NCBI GenBank assembly: GCA_040403535.1
Contig: JBBAKL010000009.1
Span: 1-64,000 of the forward strand
DNA length: 64,000 nt
Reading direction: 5' to 3'
Origin: JAHEYG01 sp040403535
GTDB taxonomy: Bacteria > Bacteroidota > Bacteroidia > B-17B0 > Aurantibacillaceae
How positions within the stretch are numbered: position 1 is the stretch's first letter; the number at the start of each line of letters is the position of its first letter. Of this stretch, positions 54,953 to 63,353 are shown piece by piece. A program made the position numbers and the translations under genes. Under the pieces are notes generated by a model, which worked only from the letters and a program-made list of their open reading frames with translations, was not told the DNA's origin and made no database searches.

Positions 54953-56077
54953 TTATGATAATAAAGATAATATATTGTCAATTACTTTTTGTATTTCTTC
55001 CTCTTTCATCGGATAAAAGAGAGGTATTACTACACTGTTATCTGAGAAATATTCACTGGCAGGCAGTGAAAGGTTTTTGCATTCTTCTTTATAGGCTGTT
55101 TCCCTGTGAGCTGTCATAATTCCCCTTCTTGTAGCTATACCTGCCTCGAGCATTTTTTCCATGAAATCATTTCTGCTCAATTTAGAATTATTATCGAACA
55201 TCAATATATAAGATTGATAATTTGTAAAGTATCCCGGCTCTTCGTTTTGGATGGAAACCCCTTTTAGATTACTAAATGCCTTATTGTAACGTTCCGCTAC
55301 TTTTCTTCTTTCATTGACAATAAAATCAAGTTTTTCCAATTGTTTAATTCCTACAGATGCTTGAATATCTGTCATACGGTAATTATACCCAACCTCAAGA
55401 TGATCTTCAAAAATGATTTTATTTGCGCTATGTCTTTCCCTGTCGTTAACCGACATTGCATGCTGACGCAATAATTTTATTCTTTTATAGTAAGCTTCGT
55501 TTGATGTTGTGATCATTCCTCCGTCGCCTGTAGTAATAACTTTACGGGGATGAAAAGAAAAGCACACTAAGTCAGAATGAGATCCGATTTTCTGACCTTT
55601 ATAGGAAGACCCTGCTGCACAAGCAGCATCTTCAATAAGTTTCAATCCTTTTTCTTCACACAATTGTTTAAAGGTATCGATATCTGCAGGCATTCCGATC
55701 TGATGTACAAGTAAAATTGCCTTGGTTTTTGGTGTAATTTTTTTCTTAACATCTTCAACGTCCAAATTAAAATATTTGTTTACTTCAGCAAACACCGGTG
55801 TTGCACCCACATATTTAATTGAGTTAGCAGTTGCCACATAACTCATACTAGGACAAATCACTTCATCACCTGCTTTAATGCCTGCAACAATCATTGCCAG
55901 ATGCAATGCAGTTGTGCAATTTGATAAAGCAACGGCATACTTTGCACCGGTATAAACTGCAAACTTTTCTTCAAATTCCTGCACTCTGGGACCCTGTGTT
56001 ACCCAACCTGACAAAATAGTATCATATGCTAATTGTGCCTCTTCGTGTGTTAAATATGGTTTTGCAATTGCTATCAT
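54953..56077 (-). CDS. DegT/DnrJ/EryC1 sugar aminotransferase
   Basis: The protein has 374 aa. PLP-binding features: SNCTTALHLAM, ALLLVH-type strand, IEDAACAAGSSYKG, and the Schiff-base Lys in CFSFHPRKVITTGDGG. Such enzymes transfer an amino group from Glu to a keto-sugar nucleotide. Neither the position (C3 or C4) nor the sugar can be read. It overlaps the downstream epimerase-type gene (56074) by 4 bases, suggesting they act on the same sugar nucleotide. Confidence 0.88.
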   Translation of the reverse strand: MIAIAKPYLTHEEAQLAYDTILSGWVTQGPRVQEFEEKFAVYTGAKYAVALSNCTTALHLAMIVAGIKAGDEVICPSMSYVATANSIKYVGATPVFAEVNKYFNLDVEDVKKKITPKTKAILLVHQIGMPADIDTFKQLCEEKGLKLIEDAACAAGSSYKGQKIGSHSDLVCFSFHPRKVITTGDGGMITTSNEAYYKRIKLLRQHAMSVNDRERHSANKIIFEDHLEVGYNYRMTDIQASVGIKQLEKLDFIVNERRKVAERYNKAFSNLKGVSIQNEEPGYFTNYQSYILMFDNNSKLSRNDFMEKMLEAGIATRRGIMTAHRETAYKEECKNLSLPASEYFSDNSVVIPLFYPMKEEEIQKVIDNILSLLS

Positions 56078-57051
56078 GTTGTTTTCTGTTTTTGTTTATC
56101 AAAATACCATTGAGATAATTCTTTTAATCCTTGCTCCAGACTTATGGAAGGTTCATAACCGAGAAGTTTCTTAGCTTTTGAAATATCCGCCAATCTTCTG
56201 CTAACAGGATTGACCGAATTAGCTTCCTTATATAGAGGTTCCAGTTTAGCGTTGTTTACTTTTAATAATACATCCAGCATTTGTCTTAGATTTGTTTCAA
56301 CCTGATCGCCAACGTTGAAAGCTTCATCAGTAACATCACTTAACAGCGCAAGTACATTGGCTTTTGCAACATCTCTGACATGTACAAAATCCATACTATC
56401 GGTACCATCACCAAAAATTGCCGGTTGACGACTATCCCTTATACAATCAAGCCACTTAATCATTACTTCTGTATATTTTCCGTCTGTGTCCATGCGCGAA
56501 CCATAAACATTAAAATAACGTAGGGCGCAATAATCTAAGCCGTACATAAATTTATACGATCGGAAAAGTTGTTCGCCCCATATTTTAGCACCGCCATAAA
56601 AAGTTTGGTTGTTATATGGATTATCAGTTTCAGGTGTTGGGAAATGCTGAGCCAATCCATAAACAGAAGCTGTGGAAGAATAAATAACCTTTTTTACTTT
56701 GTGTTTAATACACAAGTTTGCAAGATTAAATGTAGCATGTAACATCACATCAAATCCATCCTGCGGATTTGCAGCACACGCATTTATACGCAAAGCAGCC
56801 ATGTGAAAAACATAATCCACACCCATTATACATTTATCCACAAGTTCAATGTTGCGTATATCGCCTTCTACAAATTGAACAACGGGATTATCAATGAAAT
56901 CCTTCATGTTTTCATAACTACCTCTTATAAAGTTATCAATGATAATTATTTTTTTAGGATTATAAGGCAGCAAGAGTTCAACCACGTATGAACCAATAAA
57001 ACCGGCGCCTCCGGTTATTAAAATGGTTGAATTGGTAATTTTATTTTTCAT
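56074..57051 (-). CDS. NAD-dependent sugar-nucleotide epimerase/dehydratase (extended SDR)
   Basis: The protein has 325 aa. NAD loop ILITGGAGFIGSYVV, acidic IIIDNFIRGS, catalytic Tyr-x-x-x-Lys in FYGGAKIWGEQ, and the substrate-binding LRYFNVYGSRM segment. This is the UDP-glucose/UDP-GlcNAc 4-epimerase-like branch. It may convert UDP-HexNAc for the adjacent aminotransferase. It overlaps the glycosyltransferase gene upstream by 11 bases. Confidence 0.88.
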   Translation of the reverse strand: MKNKITNSTILITGGAGFIGSYVVELLLPYNPKKIIIIDNFIRGSYENMKDFIDNPVVQFVEGDIRNIELVDKCIMGVDYVFHMAALRINACAANPQDGFDVMLHATFNLANLCIKHKVKKVIYSSTASVYGLAQHFPTPETDNPYNNQTFYGGAKIWGEQLFRSYKFMYGLDYCALRYFNVYGSRMDTDGKYTEVMIKWLDCIRDSRQPAIFGDGTDSMDFVHVRDVAKANVLALLSDVTDEAFNVGDQVETNLRQMLDVLLKVNNAKLEPLYKEANSVNPVSRRLADISKAKKLLGYEPSISLEQGLKELSQWYFDKQKQKTT

Positions 57052-57979
57052 TTTTCAATTCAATTATTTCATCAATTATGAATACAGGTCGCCTGCGAGA
57101 CGAATCTAACGTGCGCCACAAATACTCGGCAATTATCCCAAGAGAAATGTTGGTTATGCCAAATCCCATGCAAATAATAGAAATTAGCATAGGCCATCCT
57201 GAACTTAAATCGTTATACATCAATTTTCTTACTATCAAATAAATCGTGAATGAAAAACCTGCAATAAAAAGAAATATACCTACCATCGTTACAAAGCGGA
57301 TTGGAGCATATGAAAACGCAATAAACGAATCAACAAATAATTTTATTTTTTTGCTAAAAGTCCATTTTGATTTACCTTTTTTTCGCGCCTGTTTATTATA
57401 ATAAATACTTGTTTGTACAAAACCCAGAGTTAATATTTGCAGAAAAATTGAAGAATTTGACTCCACATTTGCATTTAACTGACTTTGTACTTTTTTATTG
57501 AACATCACAACATCAAAACCTCTTTCAGGAAAATTAGATATCGCATACTTTTTCATAAGTCTTGCATAAAACACTGAAAACGTACGCTCAAACAGACCAT
57601 TATCAGTTGATTCACGTGTGGCCCAGGAAATATCATTACCTTCCTCACACTTCCGGAATAATTGATCGATTAGTTCTAAAGGATCCTGCAGGTCAGCATA
57701 CATAAAACAGATATAATCTCCGGTTGCATTCATTATCCCTGCGCGCAATGCAGCATGTGACCCATAATTCTTTGAAAGAGAAATGATTTTAGCTTGATAG
57801 TTTTTAGTTGGATAGTTCGATAACGCTTTAACGGAATTATCCGTTGATCCATCATTAATAAAAATAACTTCAGCGTTGTATTTTTTTTGATTTGTAAAAT
57901 AATCATTTAATCCCTCAACTAAGAAGGGAATGTTCTCTTCTTCATTTAAAAATGGAATTAATACAGTTACTGTTTTCAT
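57041..57979 (-). CDS. Family 2 glycosyltransferase with two C-terminal membrane helices (polyprenyl-phosphate type)
   Basis: The protein has 312 aa. GT-A start VTVLIPFLNEEENIPFLVEG, the VIFINDGSTDNS and MYADLQDP (DxD-like) motifs, and KWTFSKKIKLFVDSF before two helices at about 230-255 and 265-290. This is the ArnC/DPM1-like arrangement that loads a sugar on undecaprenyl phosphate at the inner membrane, providing a donor for a GT-C protein such as the one at 53248. It overlaps both neighbours (11 and 4 bases). Confidence 0.88.
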   Translation of the reverse strand: MKTVTVLIPFLNEEENIPFLVEGLNDYFTNQKKYNAEVIFINDGSTDNSVKALSNYPTKNYQAKIISLSKNYGSHAALRAGIMNATGDYICFMYADLQDPLELIDQLFRKCEEGNDISWATRESTDNGLFERTFSVFYARLMKKYAISNFPERGFDVVMFNKKVQSQLNANVESNSSIFLQILTLGFVQTSIYYNKQARKKGKSKWTFSKKIKLFVDSFIAFSYAPIRFVTMVGIFLFIAGFSFTIYLIVRKLMYNDLSSGWPMLISIICMGFGITNISLGIIAEYLWRTLDSSRRRPVFIIDEIIELKNEK

Positions 57980-58599
57980 TTTATTTGACTTGCAGGATTT
58001 CCCGCAACTTTTGACCCGTCAGGAACAGATCGAATAACGTTGCTTCCCAATCCGATTAATGAGTTTTTTCCTATTAAAACATTGTTAATTATTCTAGTGC
58101 CACTTCCTACATAGCAGTTATTTTGAATTTCAACACTTCCTGCAATAGAAACATTAGAGCCTATTAATGTATAATCACCAATAACTGCATCATGATGAAT
58201 CACTGTATTAGGTAGAATACAAACATGATCTCCAATAACAGCATTACTTGTAATTACAACACCCGCCATTATAAGGCAATTAGAACCAATTTTTGCCAAT
58301 GGCGAAACCGATGCCTTGGGGTGAATCAGGGAAATAAATCTTTCTTTAGTTAAGTTTAGGTCACTAATTATTTTATCCCTGATTTTGTAACTTGAAGGGC
58401 TTCCGGGTACAGCAATAATTTTAGTGTCTTTAAATTCTGATAATTTTGTTCGTGGATAAATAGCATGGCCAAATTGATTTTTACCTTGCTTTTCCGGTGT
58501 ATCATCTATAAATCCCAGAAATTCATATTTATCTCCGATACAGTCTAAGGCTTCTAGGCCATTGCCGTTATAAGGAAATATGTATAGTTTTTCTTTCAA
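57976..58599 (-). CDS. NeuD/PglD-family sugar O/N-acyltransferase
   Basis: The protein has 207 aa. The N-terminal Rossmann-like substrate domain (about 1-85) is followed by a left-handed beta-helix of hexapeptide repeats (GSNCLIMAGVVITSNAVIGD) with the catalytic-type His pair in NTVIHHDAVIGDY. It ends VAGNPASQIK. PglD-type enzymes acetylate 4-amino sugars; NeuD-type ones O-acetylate sialic acid. Between an aminotransferase and a GT2 gene, N-acetylation of an amino sugar is the better guess. It is 1 base from the upstream gene. Confidence 0.8.
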   Translation of the reverse strand: MKEKLYIFPYNGNGLEALDCIGDKYEFLGFIDDTPEKQGKNQFGHAIYPRTKLSEFKDTKIIAVPGSPSSYKIRDKIISDLNLTKERFISLIHPKASVSPLAKIGSNCLIMAGVVITSNAVIGDHVCILPNTVIHHDAVIGDYTLIGSNVSIAGSVEIQNNCYVGSGTRIINNVLIGKNSLIGLGSNVIRSVPDGSKVAGNPASQIK

Positions 58600-58600
58600 C

Positions 58601-59698
58601 TTAATAAGCGTTTATTACATTTATCACATGATTTACCTGATCGTCGGTCAATTCAGCATACATTGGCAAGCTCACACAATTTGCAGCAAGAAATTCGGAG
58701 TTTGGAAAATCACCCGTTTTATAGCCAAGATGTGCATATGCTTTCTGAAGATGACAAGGTACCGGATAATGATAAGCTGCGTTAATATTGTTATCTGACA
58801 AGTGTTTTACAAAAGCCTCCTTATTTTCAGTTGTAACAACAAATAAATGATAAATACCGTCCGAATAATCAGGCTTTGCCTGCATTTTTATTTTAGGATT
58901 TTTAATTTCAGACTGGTAACGTTTAGCAATTTCTCTTCTTCGCTGATTCCAGCCTTCTAAATATTTTAATTTCACAGTCAATGAAGCTCCTTCCAGTCCA
59001 CCCATTCTGTAATTATATCCAATTTCGTCATGATAATATCTCACAGCACTACCATGGTTTCTTAGCGATTGTAAATGCTTAAGATAATTCTCATTATTTG
59101 TTGTCAAACCTCCGGCCTCTCCACACGCTCCTAAATTTTTTCCGGGATAAAAACTGTAACATGCCATTTCACCAAAAACGCCTACATTGATCCCCTTATA
59201 TCTTGATCCTTGTGCCTGAGCTGCATCTTCTACTAAATATAAATTATGTTTTTTACAGATTGCAGCTACTGCTTCTATATCGAAAGGCTGCCCGTATAAA
59301 TGAACCCCAATAACCGCTTTTGTTTTTGAGGTTATTGCCAATTCAATTTTAGCTGGATCAATTTCCCAGGTATCTGCATCGCAATCAACAAAAACAGGAG
59401 TAGCACCTGCATGTGAAACACCCCAAGCTGTTGCAATAAATGTGTTTGCCGGAACAATTACTTCATCGCCAGGTCCAATGTTAAGTGCAAGCATTGCTAA
59501 ATGCAATGCAATTGTACCATTACTAACACCAACCGTATATTTTGATCCGATATACTTCGCGAAATCATTTTCGAATTCTTCAACAAAAGGACCACCTGAA
59601 AATGCTGTTTTTTCATAAACTTTTTCAAAAGCGTCAAATATTTCCTTTTTGATTTGCTGATGTTGGCCTTTTAAATCCAAACAATTAATTTTTTCCAT
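58601..59698 (-). CDS. DegT-family aminotransferase, 3-keto-sugar type (WbpE/FdtB-like)
   Basis: The protein has 365 aa. The active-site segment ACYSFYPGKNLGACGEAGG, with Lys in SFYPGKN, is typical of enzymes aminating 3-keto sugars (WbpE, FdtB, QdtB), unlike the FHPxK form of the other copies here. Early motif TAFSGGPFVEEFE. With the hexapeptide acyltransferase and Gfo/Idh oxidoreductase next to it, it completes an oxidation, amination, acetylation set for a 3-acetamido sugar. Confidence 0.85.
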   Translation of the reverse strand: MEKINCLDLKGQHQQIKKEIFDAFEKVYEKTAFSGGPFVEEFENDFAKYIGSKYTVGVSNGTIALHLAMLALNIGPGDEVIVPANTFIATAWGVSHAGATPVFVDCDADTWEIDPAKIELAITSKTKAVIGVHLYGQPFDIEAVAAICKKHNLYLVEDAAQAQGSRYKGINVGVFGEMACYSFYPGKNLGACGEAGGLTTNNENYLKHLQSLRNHGSAVRYYHDEIGYNYRMGGLEGASLTVKLKYLEGWNQRRREIAKRYQSEIKNPKIKMQAKPDYSDGIYHLFVVTTENKEAFVKHLSDNNINAAYHYPVPCHLQKAYAHLGYKTGDFPNSEFLAANCVSLPMYAELTDDQVNHVINVINAY

Positions 59699-59703
59699 AA
59701 TTA

Positions 59704-60195
59704 CTATTTTAAATATTTAATAACTTTTGCCGGGTTACCTGCCACAACTGCGTTTGCAGGTACGTCCTTTGTTACCATTGATCCTGCACCAATCATTGCA
59801 TTTTCTCCTATTATTACACCACATAGAATTGTTGCATTGCTTCCTATTGAAGCTCCCTTTTTAACATATGTTTCTACAAGTTTCCAGTCAGCATCCGTCT
59901 GTTGTGATCCATCAGAGTTAGTTGCTCTAGGAAATAGGTCGTTAGTAAACATAACACCATGACCGATAAAGCAATTGTCTTCAATATGCACACCCTCACA
60001 AACAAAGCTATGCGAAGAAATTTTACAATTTTTTCCGATTGTAGCTCCCTTTTGTATTTCAACAAATGCACCAACCTTCGAATTATCGTCAATACTACAA
60101 CCATAAGCATTAACAAAGTTGAATATTCTTACATTGAAACCTACCTTGACATTGACAAGTGTTTTACGTGGTTCATCTACATTAATTATTTCCAT
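59704..60195 (-). CDS. Hexapeptide N-acetyltransferase (WbpD/WlbB-like)
   Basis: The protein has 163 aa and is almost entirely left-handed beta-helix. Signature segments: VNAYGCSIDDNSKVGAFVE, SSHSFVCEGVHIEDNCFIG, HGVMFTNDLFPRA and a GNPAKVIKYL end. WbpD/WlbB enzymes acetylate the 3-amino group of UDP-GlcNAc(3NH2)A, and dTDP-3-amino sugar homologs look alike. The position between the WbpE-like and WbpB-like genes supports this reaction type. It starts 1 base from the oxidoreductase stop. Confidence 0.83.
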   Translation of the reverse strand: MEIINVDEPRKTLVNVKVGFNVRIFNFVNAYGCSIDDNSKVGAFVEIQKGATIGKNCKISSHSFVCEGVHIEDNCFIGHGVMFTNDLFPRATNSDGSQQTDADWKLVETYVKKGASIGSNATILCGVIIGENAMIGAGSMVTKDVPANAVVAGNPAKVIKYLK

Positions 60196-60196
60196 A

Positions 60197-61198
60197 TTAT
60201 AAAATTATTTCTTTACCACCGTTTTTAATTGAATTTTGAGAAGCCTCAAGAATCCTTATTACTTCCGCACCTAATGATGAATTTGATACCGGTTGCTTCT
60301 TATTTTGTATACACGATACAAAATCGTTTGCCATTCCGGCTAAGGCTTCTTTCATTTCCAGTTTAGGAATATGAACATCGCCTGTGCGATAATCAACCAA
60401 TAACCTGTTTTTCTCTTCATCCGTTTTGTAATTGTAACCAGTGTCATAGATTCGGATTTTTTCTGAAGGCTCAAGGTCATTAAACACCACCATTTTTTTG
60501 TCACCACCCAGTAAAAGGGTCCTTAATTTAACCGGTGAGGACCAAGAACAGCTGAAATGTGCGATTAAATTATTTTGAAAGTTTACAGTGAGATAAGCAA
60601 TATTTTCAATTCCATTTTGCGTATGAGAAATACCTGTTGCGTTAACGCTATACGGCTTCTCATTGATCAAATACAATAGTATTGATATATCATGAGGCGC
60701 TAAATCCCAAAGCACATTAACATCGGGCTGAAATAAACCAAGATTTATCCGAGTTGAATCAAAATAATTGATATGACCTAATGCATTTGTATCTATAAGT
60801 TCCTTCATTTTCTTAATCGCGCCGGTATATAAAAAGGTATGATCGATCATCAATAAAAGACCTTTCTGATTTGCCAGATTGATTAGTTCTTCTGCTTCTT
60901 TAATATTGGAGGTCATAGGTTTTTCAAGCAGAACATGTTTACCATTTTCCAATGCTAATTTTGCAAGCGGATAATGTGTGAAAACAGGAGTAGCAATAAC
61001 TACTGCATCTACTTCCGATGACTTAATTACGGAACTTGCATCTGAACTTACCTGTATGGAAGAATATGTTTTTTTTACAACCTCCAGACGTTCCGGTCTT
61101 GCGTCAACAACATACTTAACAGTACAGTTATTAACGCCTGTAAAATTGCGAACAAGATTTGGTCCCCAATATCCATATCCAATAATTGCTACATTCAT
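60197..61198 (-). CDS. Gfo/Idh/MocA-family oxidoreductase (WbpB-like)
   Basis: The protein has 333 aa. NAD loop VAIIGYGYWGPNLVRNF; VLLEKPMTSN carries the conserved EKP Lys; the C-terminal domain has WDLAPHDISILLYL with the DxxxHD catalytic pattern. In WbpB-type pathways it oxidises C3 of a UDP-sugar before WbpE-type amination. No WbpA-like 6-dehydrogenase is visible in the window, so the sugar need not be a uronic acid. It overlaps nothing but is 1 base from its neighbour on one side and 0 on the other. Confidence 0.85.
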   Translation of the reverse strand: MNVAIIGYGYWGPNLVRNFTGVNNCTVKYVVDARPERLEVVKKTYSSIQVSSDASSVIKSSEVDAVVIATPVFTHYPLAKLALENGKHVLLEKPMTSNIKEAEELINLANQKGLLLMIDHTFLYTGAIKKMKELIDTNALGHINYFDSTRINLGLFQPDVNVLWDLAPHDISILLYLINEKPYSVNATGISHTQNGIENIAYLTVNFQNNLIAHFSCSWSSPVKLRTLLLGGDKKMVVFNDLEPSEKIRIYDTGYNYKTDEEKNRLLVDYRTGDVHIPKLEMKEALAGMANDFVSCIQNKKQPVSNSSLGAEVIRILEASQNSIKNGGKEIIL

Positions 61199-62413
61199 TT
61201 AGTTTAATTTTAATAATTGATTAGCAAAATTTTTATAATTCGTTTCCGCATTGAAATTCTTTGTCCAGTATTCACGGCACTTTTGGTGAAACACAGCGGA
61301 ATTTTTATTGCTGGATTTAAAGCGCTTCATTTCTTCCGCAACAGTTTTAGGATCAAAGTCCTTTTCAATTAAGAAACCAGTTTGATCATTACAAATTTCC
61401 TTACAGCCGCCCACATCCGTGCTCATAATTGGAATGCCAAAACTTAGTGCTTCCATCAGGCTTACAGGCAATCCTTCAGAATAACTTAAACTGACTAACA
61501 AATTGACAGGTGTGTTTTTATAAAAATATAAAATTTCCTGATTTTCCATTTGCCCATGATACACCATTTTGATGTTGGCAGGTAATTTTTCGGTCAATTT
61601 TTTAATATGATCCAATTCAGGACCATCACCTAATATATGCCATGTGAGGTTAAAATCAATATGGTGCAGAATTTGAGGCAACAGGTGTAATCGCTTAATA
61701 GAAGAGACAAATGAGCATGTGGCTATATTAAAAACAGCACTATCAAAAGGTCCTATACCCATATCCTTTGTGCCAACGTATGAAACCTCGTTTTTTTCCT
61801 TGTACCTCCTGAACTCAGGCTTAGCATTTAAATGCTCATATCCCTTTTTTGAGTCGGCGAAAATTTTACTTGCATATTGATACTGAAACTTTCTGAAAGG
61901 TATTAAATTGTATAAGGTTTGAATTTCAAAAATTTCATAACCATGGCCTCGCGTCACTAATTTTACCGTTGGAAAATAACTTCTTAATAATATAGCACCT
62001 TTAGTGGCAAGATTATCCGCCCAATAAGCATAAACAATTGTATTGCCGATAAAACAATCTTTATGCAACGCAATCATCTTTGCCTTTATGTACAGCTGCT
62101 TAATCAAACTCAAATTGTACCTGAATGCCTTTAAAAAATCACTTTTTTCGGGGTAATAAATGAAATCAGAAAGTACAATTCTAACGCAATCCATCTTTTC
62201 TTTTAGAGTGAGATTGACGGGAGTATCTTTATTAATATCTATTATTTCAATATTATCGACAAGTTGATTTAAAGTTCCTTCAATCTCGTCTGGAAATATA
62301 TATATTTTATTATAGAAATTGTGCGTATAGTGCATTTCGTCATATAGCCAAATTTCGGATTTGGATAATGAAGAAGGGAATTTATTTGTAAGTAGTACTA
62401 AATTAGGTTTCAC
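61199..62413 (-). CDS. Family 4 (GT-B) glycosyltransferase
   Basis: The protein has 404 aa. N-terminal half with the WADNLATKGAIL and VTRGHGYEIF segments; C-terminal nucleotide-binding half with WHILGDGPELDHIKKL and the E-x7-E motif in SYSEGLPVSLMEALSFGIP, followed by TDVGGCKEI. The retaining GT4 class transfers a hexose from a nucleotide sugar. The specific sugar is unknown. It sits directly between the epimerase and the oxidoreductase genes with no spacing. Confidence 0.88.
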   Translation of the reverse strand: MKPNLVLLTNKFPSSLSKSEIWLYDEMHYTHNFYNKIYIFPDEIEGTLNQLVDNIEIIDINKDTPVNLTLKEKMDCVRIVLSDFIYYPEKSDFLKAFRYNLSLIKQLYIKAKMIALHKDCFIGNTIVYAYWADNLATKGAILLRSYFPTVKLVTRGHGYEIFEIQTLYNLIPFRKFQYQYASKIFADSKKGYEHLNAKPEFRRYKEKNEVSYVGTKDMGIGPFDSAVFNIATCSFVSSIKRLHLLPQILHHIDFNLTWHILGDGPELDHIKKLTEKLPANIKMVYHGQMENQEILYFYKNTPVNLLVSLSYSEGLPVSLMEALSFGIPIMSTDVGGCKEICNDQTGFLIEKDFDPKTVAEEMKRFKSSNKNSAVFHQKCREYWTKNFNAETNYKNFANQLLKLN

Positions 62414-63349
62414 TTAACCCTTTGCTTTAAGAATTGATGCATAAATATGTTTTAAACCTTCTTTCAGGTCAGTGTGAGGTTTAAAACCGATTGCCTTAAA
62501 GAGTTTATCAGAACTGCCAAACCTTCGCTCAACCTCATAATCATACCTCTTCTTAGGAGCATCAACTAAAATTATTTCGGAATTCGATTTAGTTGCCTCT
62601 TTAATTAAAACAGCCAGATCGTAAATATTTGATTCGTTTTCGTTGGCCACATTAAATATTTCACATCCGTTAATTTTTTCTGCCAACAAAATACAGGCTT
62701 TAATGGTATCATCAATATAAGTAAAGTCACGGGTTTGATTTCCTTTTCCAAAAACAGTGATTGGCTCATTATTCATAGCTTGTTCGAAAAAACGCGGAAT
62801 CACCATCCGATTATCCTGATTATCTCCATACACATTGAAAAATCTTACTGAAATAGAATTCAATCCCTTCTCTTCATATGCAGCCTTTAAGTAAATCTCA
62901 TTGTATCGTTTGGCCATTGCATAACTGGTTCTAGGATCAACCTGAATGTTTTCTGTAACAGAACGCTCAATCGCACTGTGCCCATAAATACCACTTGTGC
63001 TGGCATAAATAACCTTCTTTACCTTATTTAATAAAGCAGCATCAACAACATTTTTCATGCCAATTACCTCTGTATCCATTGTTTCTATCGGCTTGTCCGC
63101 CACAATATCTACGCCTAATACAGCTGCAAAATGGTAAACATATTCACAATTATGCGATAATCGGTTTACCGTTTCAAAATCGCGGACGTCACCCTTCACA
63201 AACTCAATTTGATTGAAGATATCACTATCAATTTTATTACCGCGGAGTAGATTGTCTAAAACAACTACTTTATTGCCCTGCCTTACCAGGTATTTTACTA
63301 AATGCGAGCCGATAAAACCGGCGCCGCCTGTTACAAGTATTTTTGCCAT
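62414..63349 (-). CDS. NAD-dependent epimerase/dehydratase (GalE-like extended SDR)
   Basis: The protein has 311 aa. ILVTGGAGFIGSHLVKYL, VVLDNLLRGN, YASTSGIYG, catalytic YAMAK and VRFFNVYGDNQ. Sequence features place it with UDP-sugar 4-epimerases or GDP/dTDP-sugar dehydratases; the substrate is open. It is the second such enzyme in the locus (other at 56074) and abuts the GT4 gene. Confidence 0.87.
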   Translation of the reverse strand: MAKILVTGGAGFIGSHLVKYLVRQGNKVVVLDNLLRGNKIDSDIFNQIEFVKGDVRDFETVNRLSHNCEYVYHFAAVLGVDIVADKPIETMDTEVIGMKNVVDAALLNKVKKVIYASTSGIYGHSAIERSVTENIQVDPRTSYAMAKRYNEIYLKAAYEEKGLNSISVRFFNVYGDNQDNRMVIPRFFEQAMNNEPITVFGKGNQTRDFTYIDDTIKACILLAEKINGCEIFNVANENESNIYDLAVLIKEATKSNSEIILVDAPKKRYDYEVERRFGSSDKLFKAIGFKPHTDLKEGLKHIYASILKAKG

Positions 63350-63353
63350 TATT

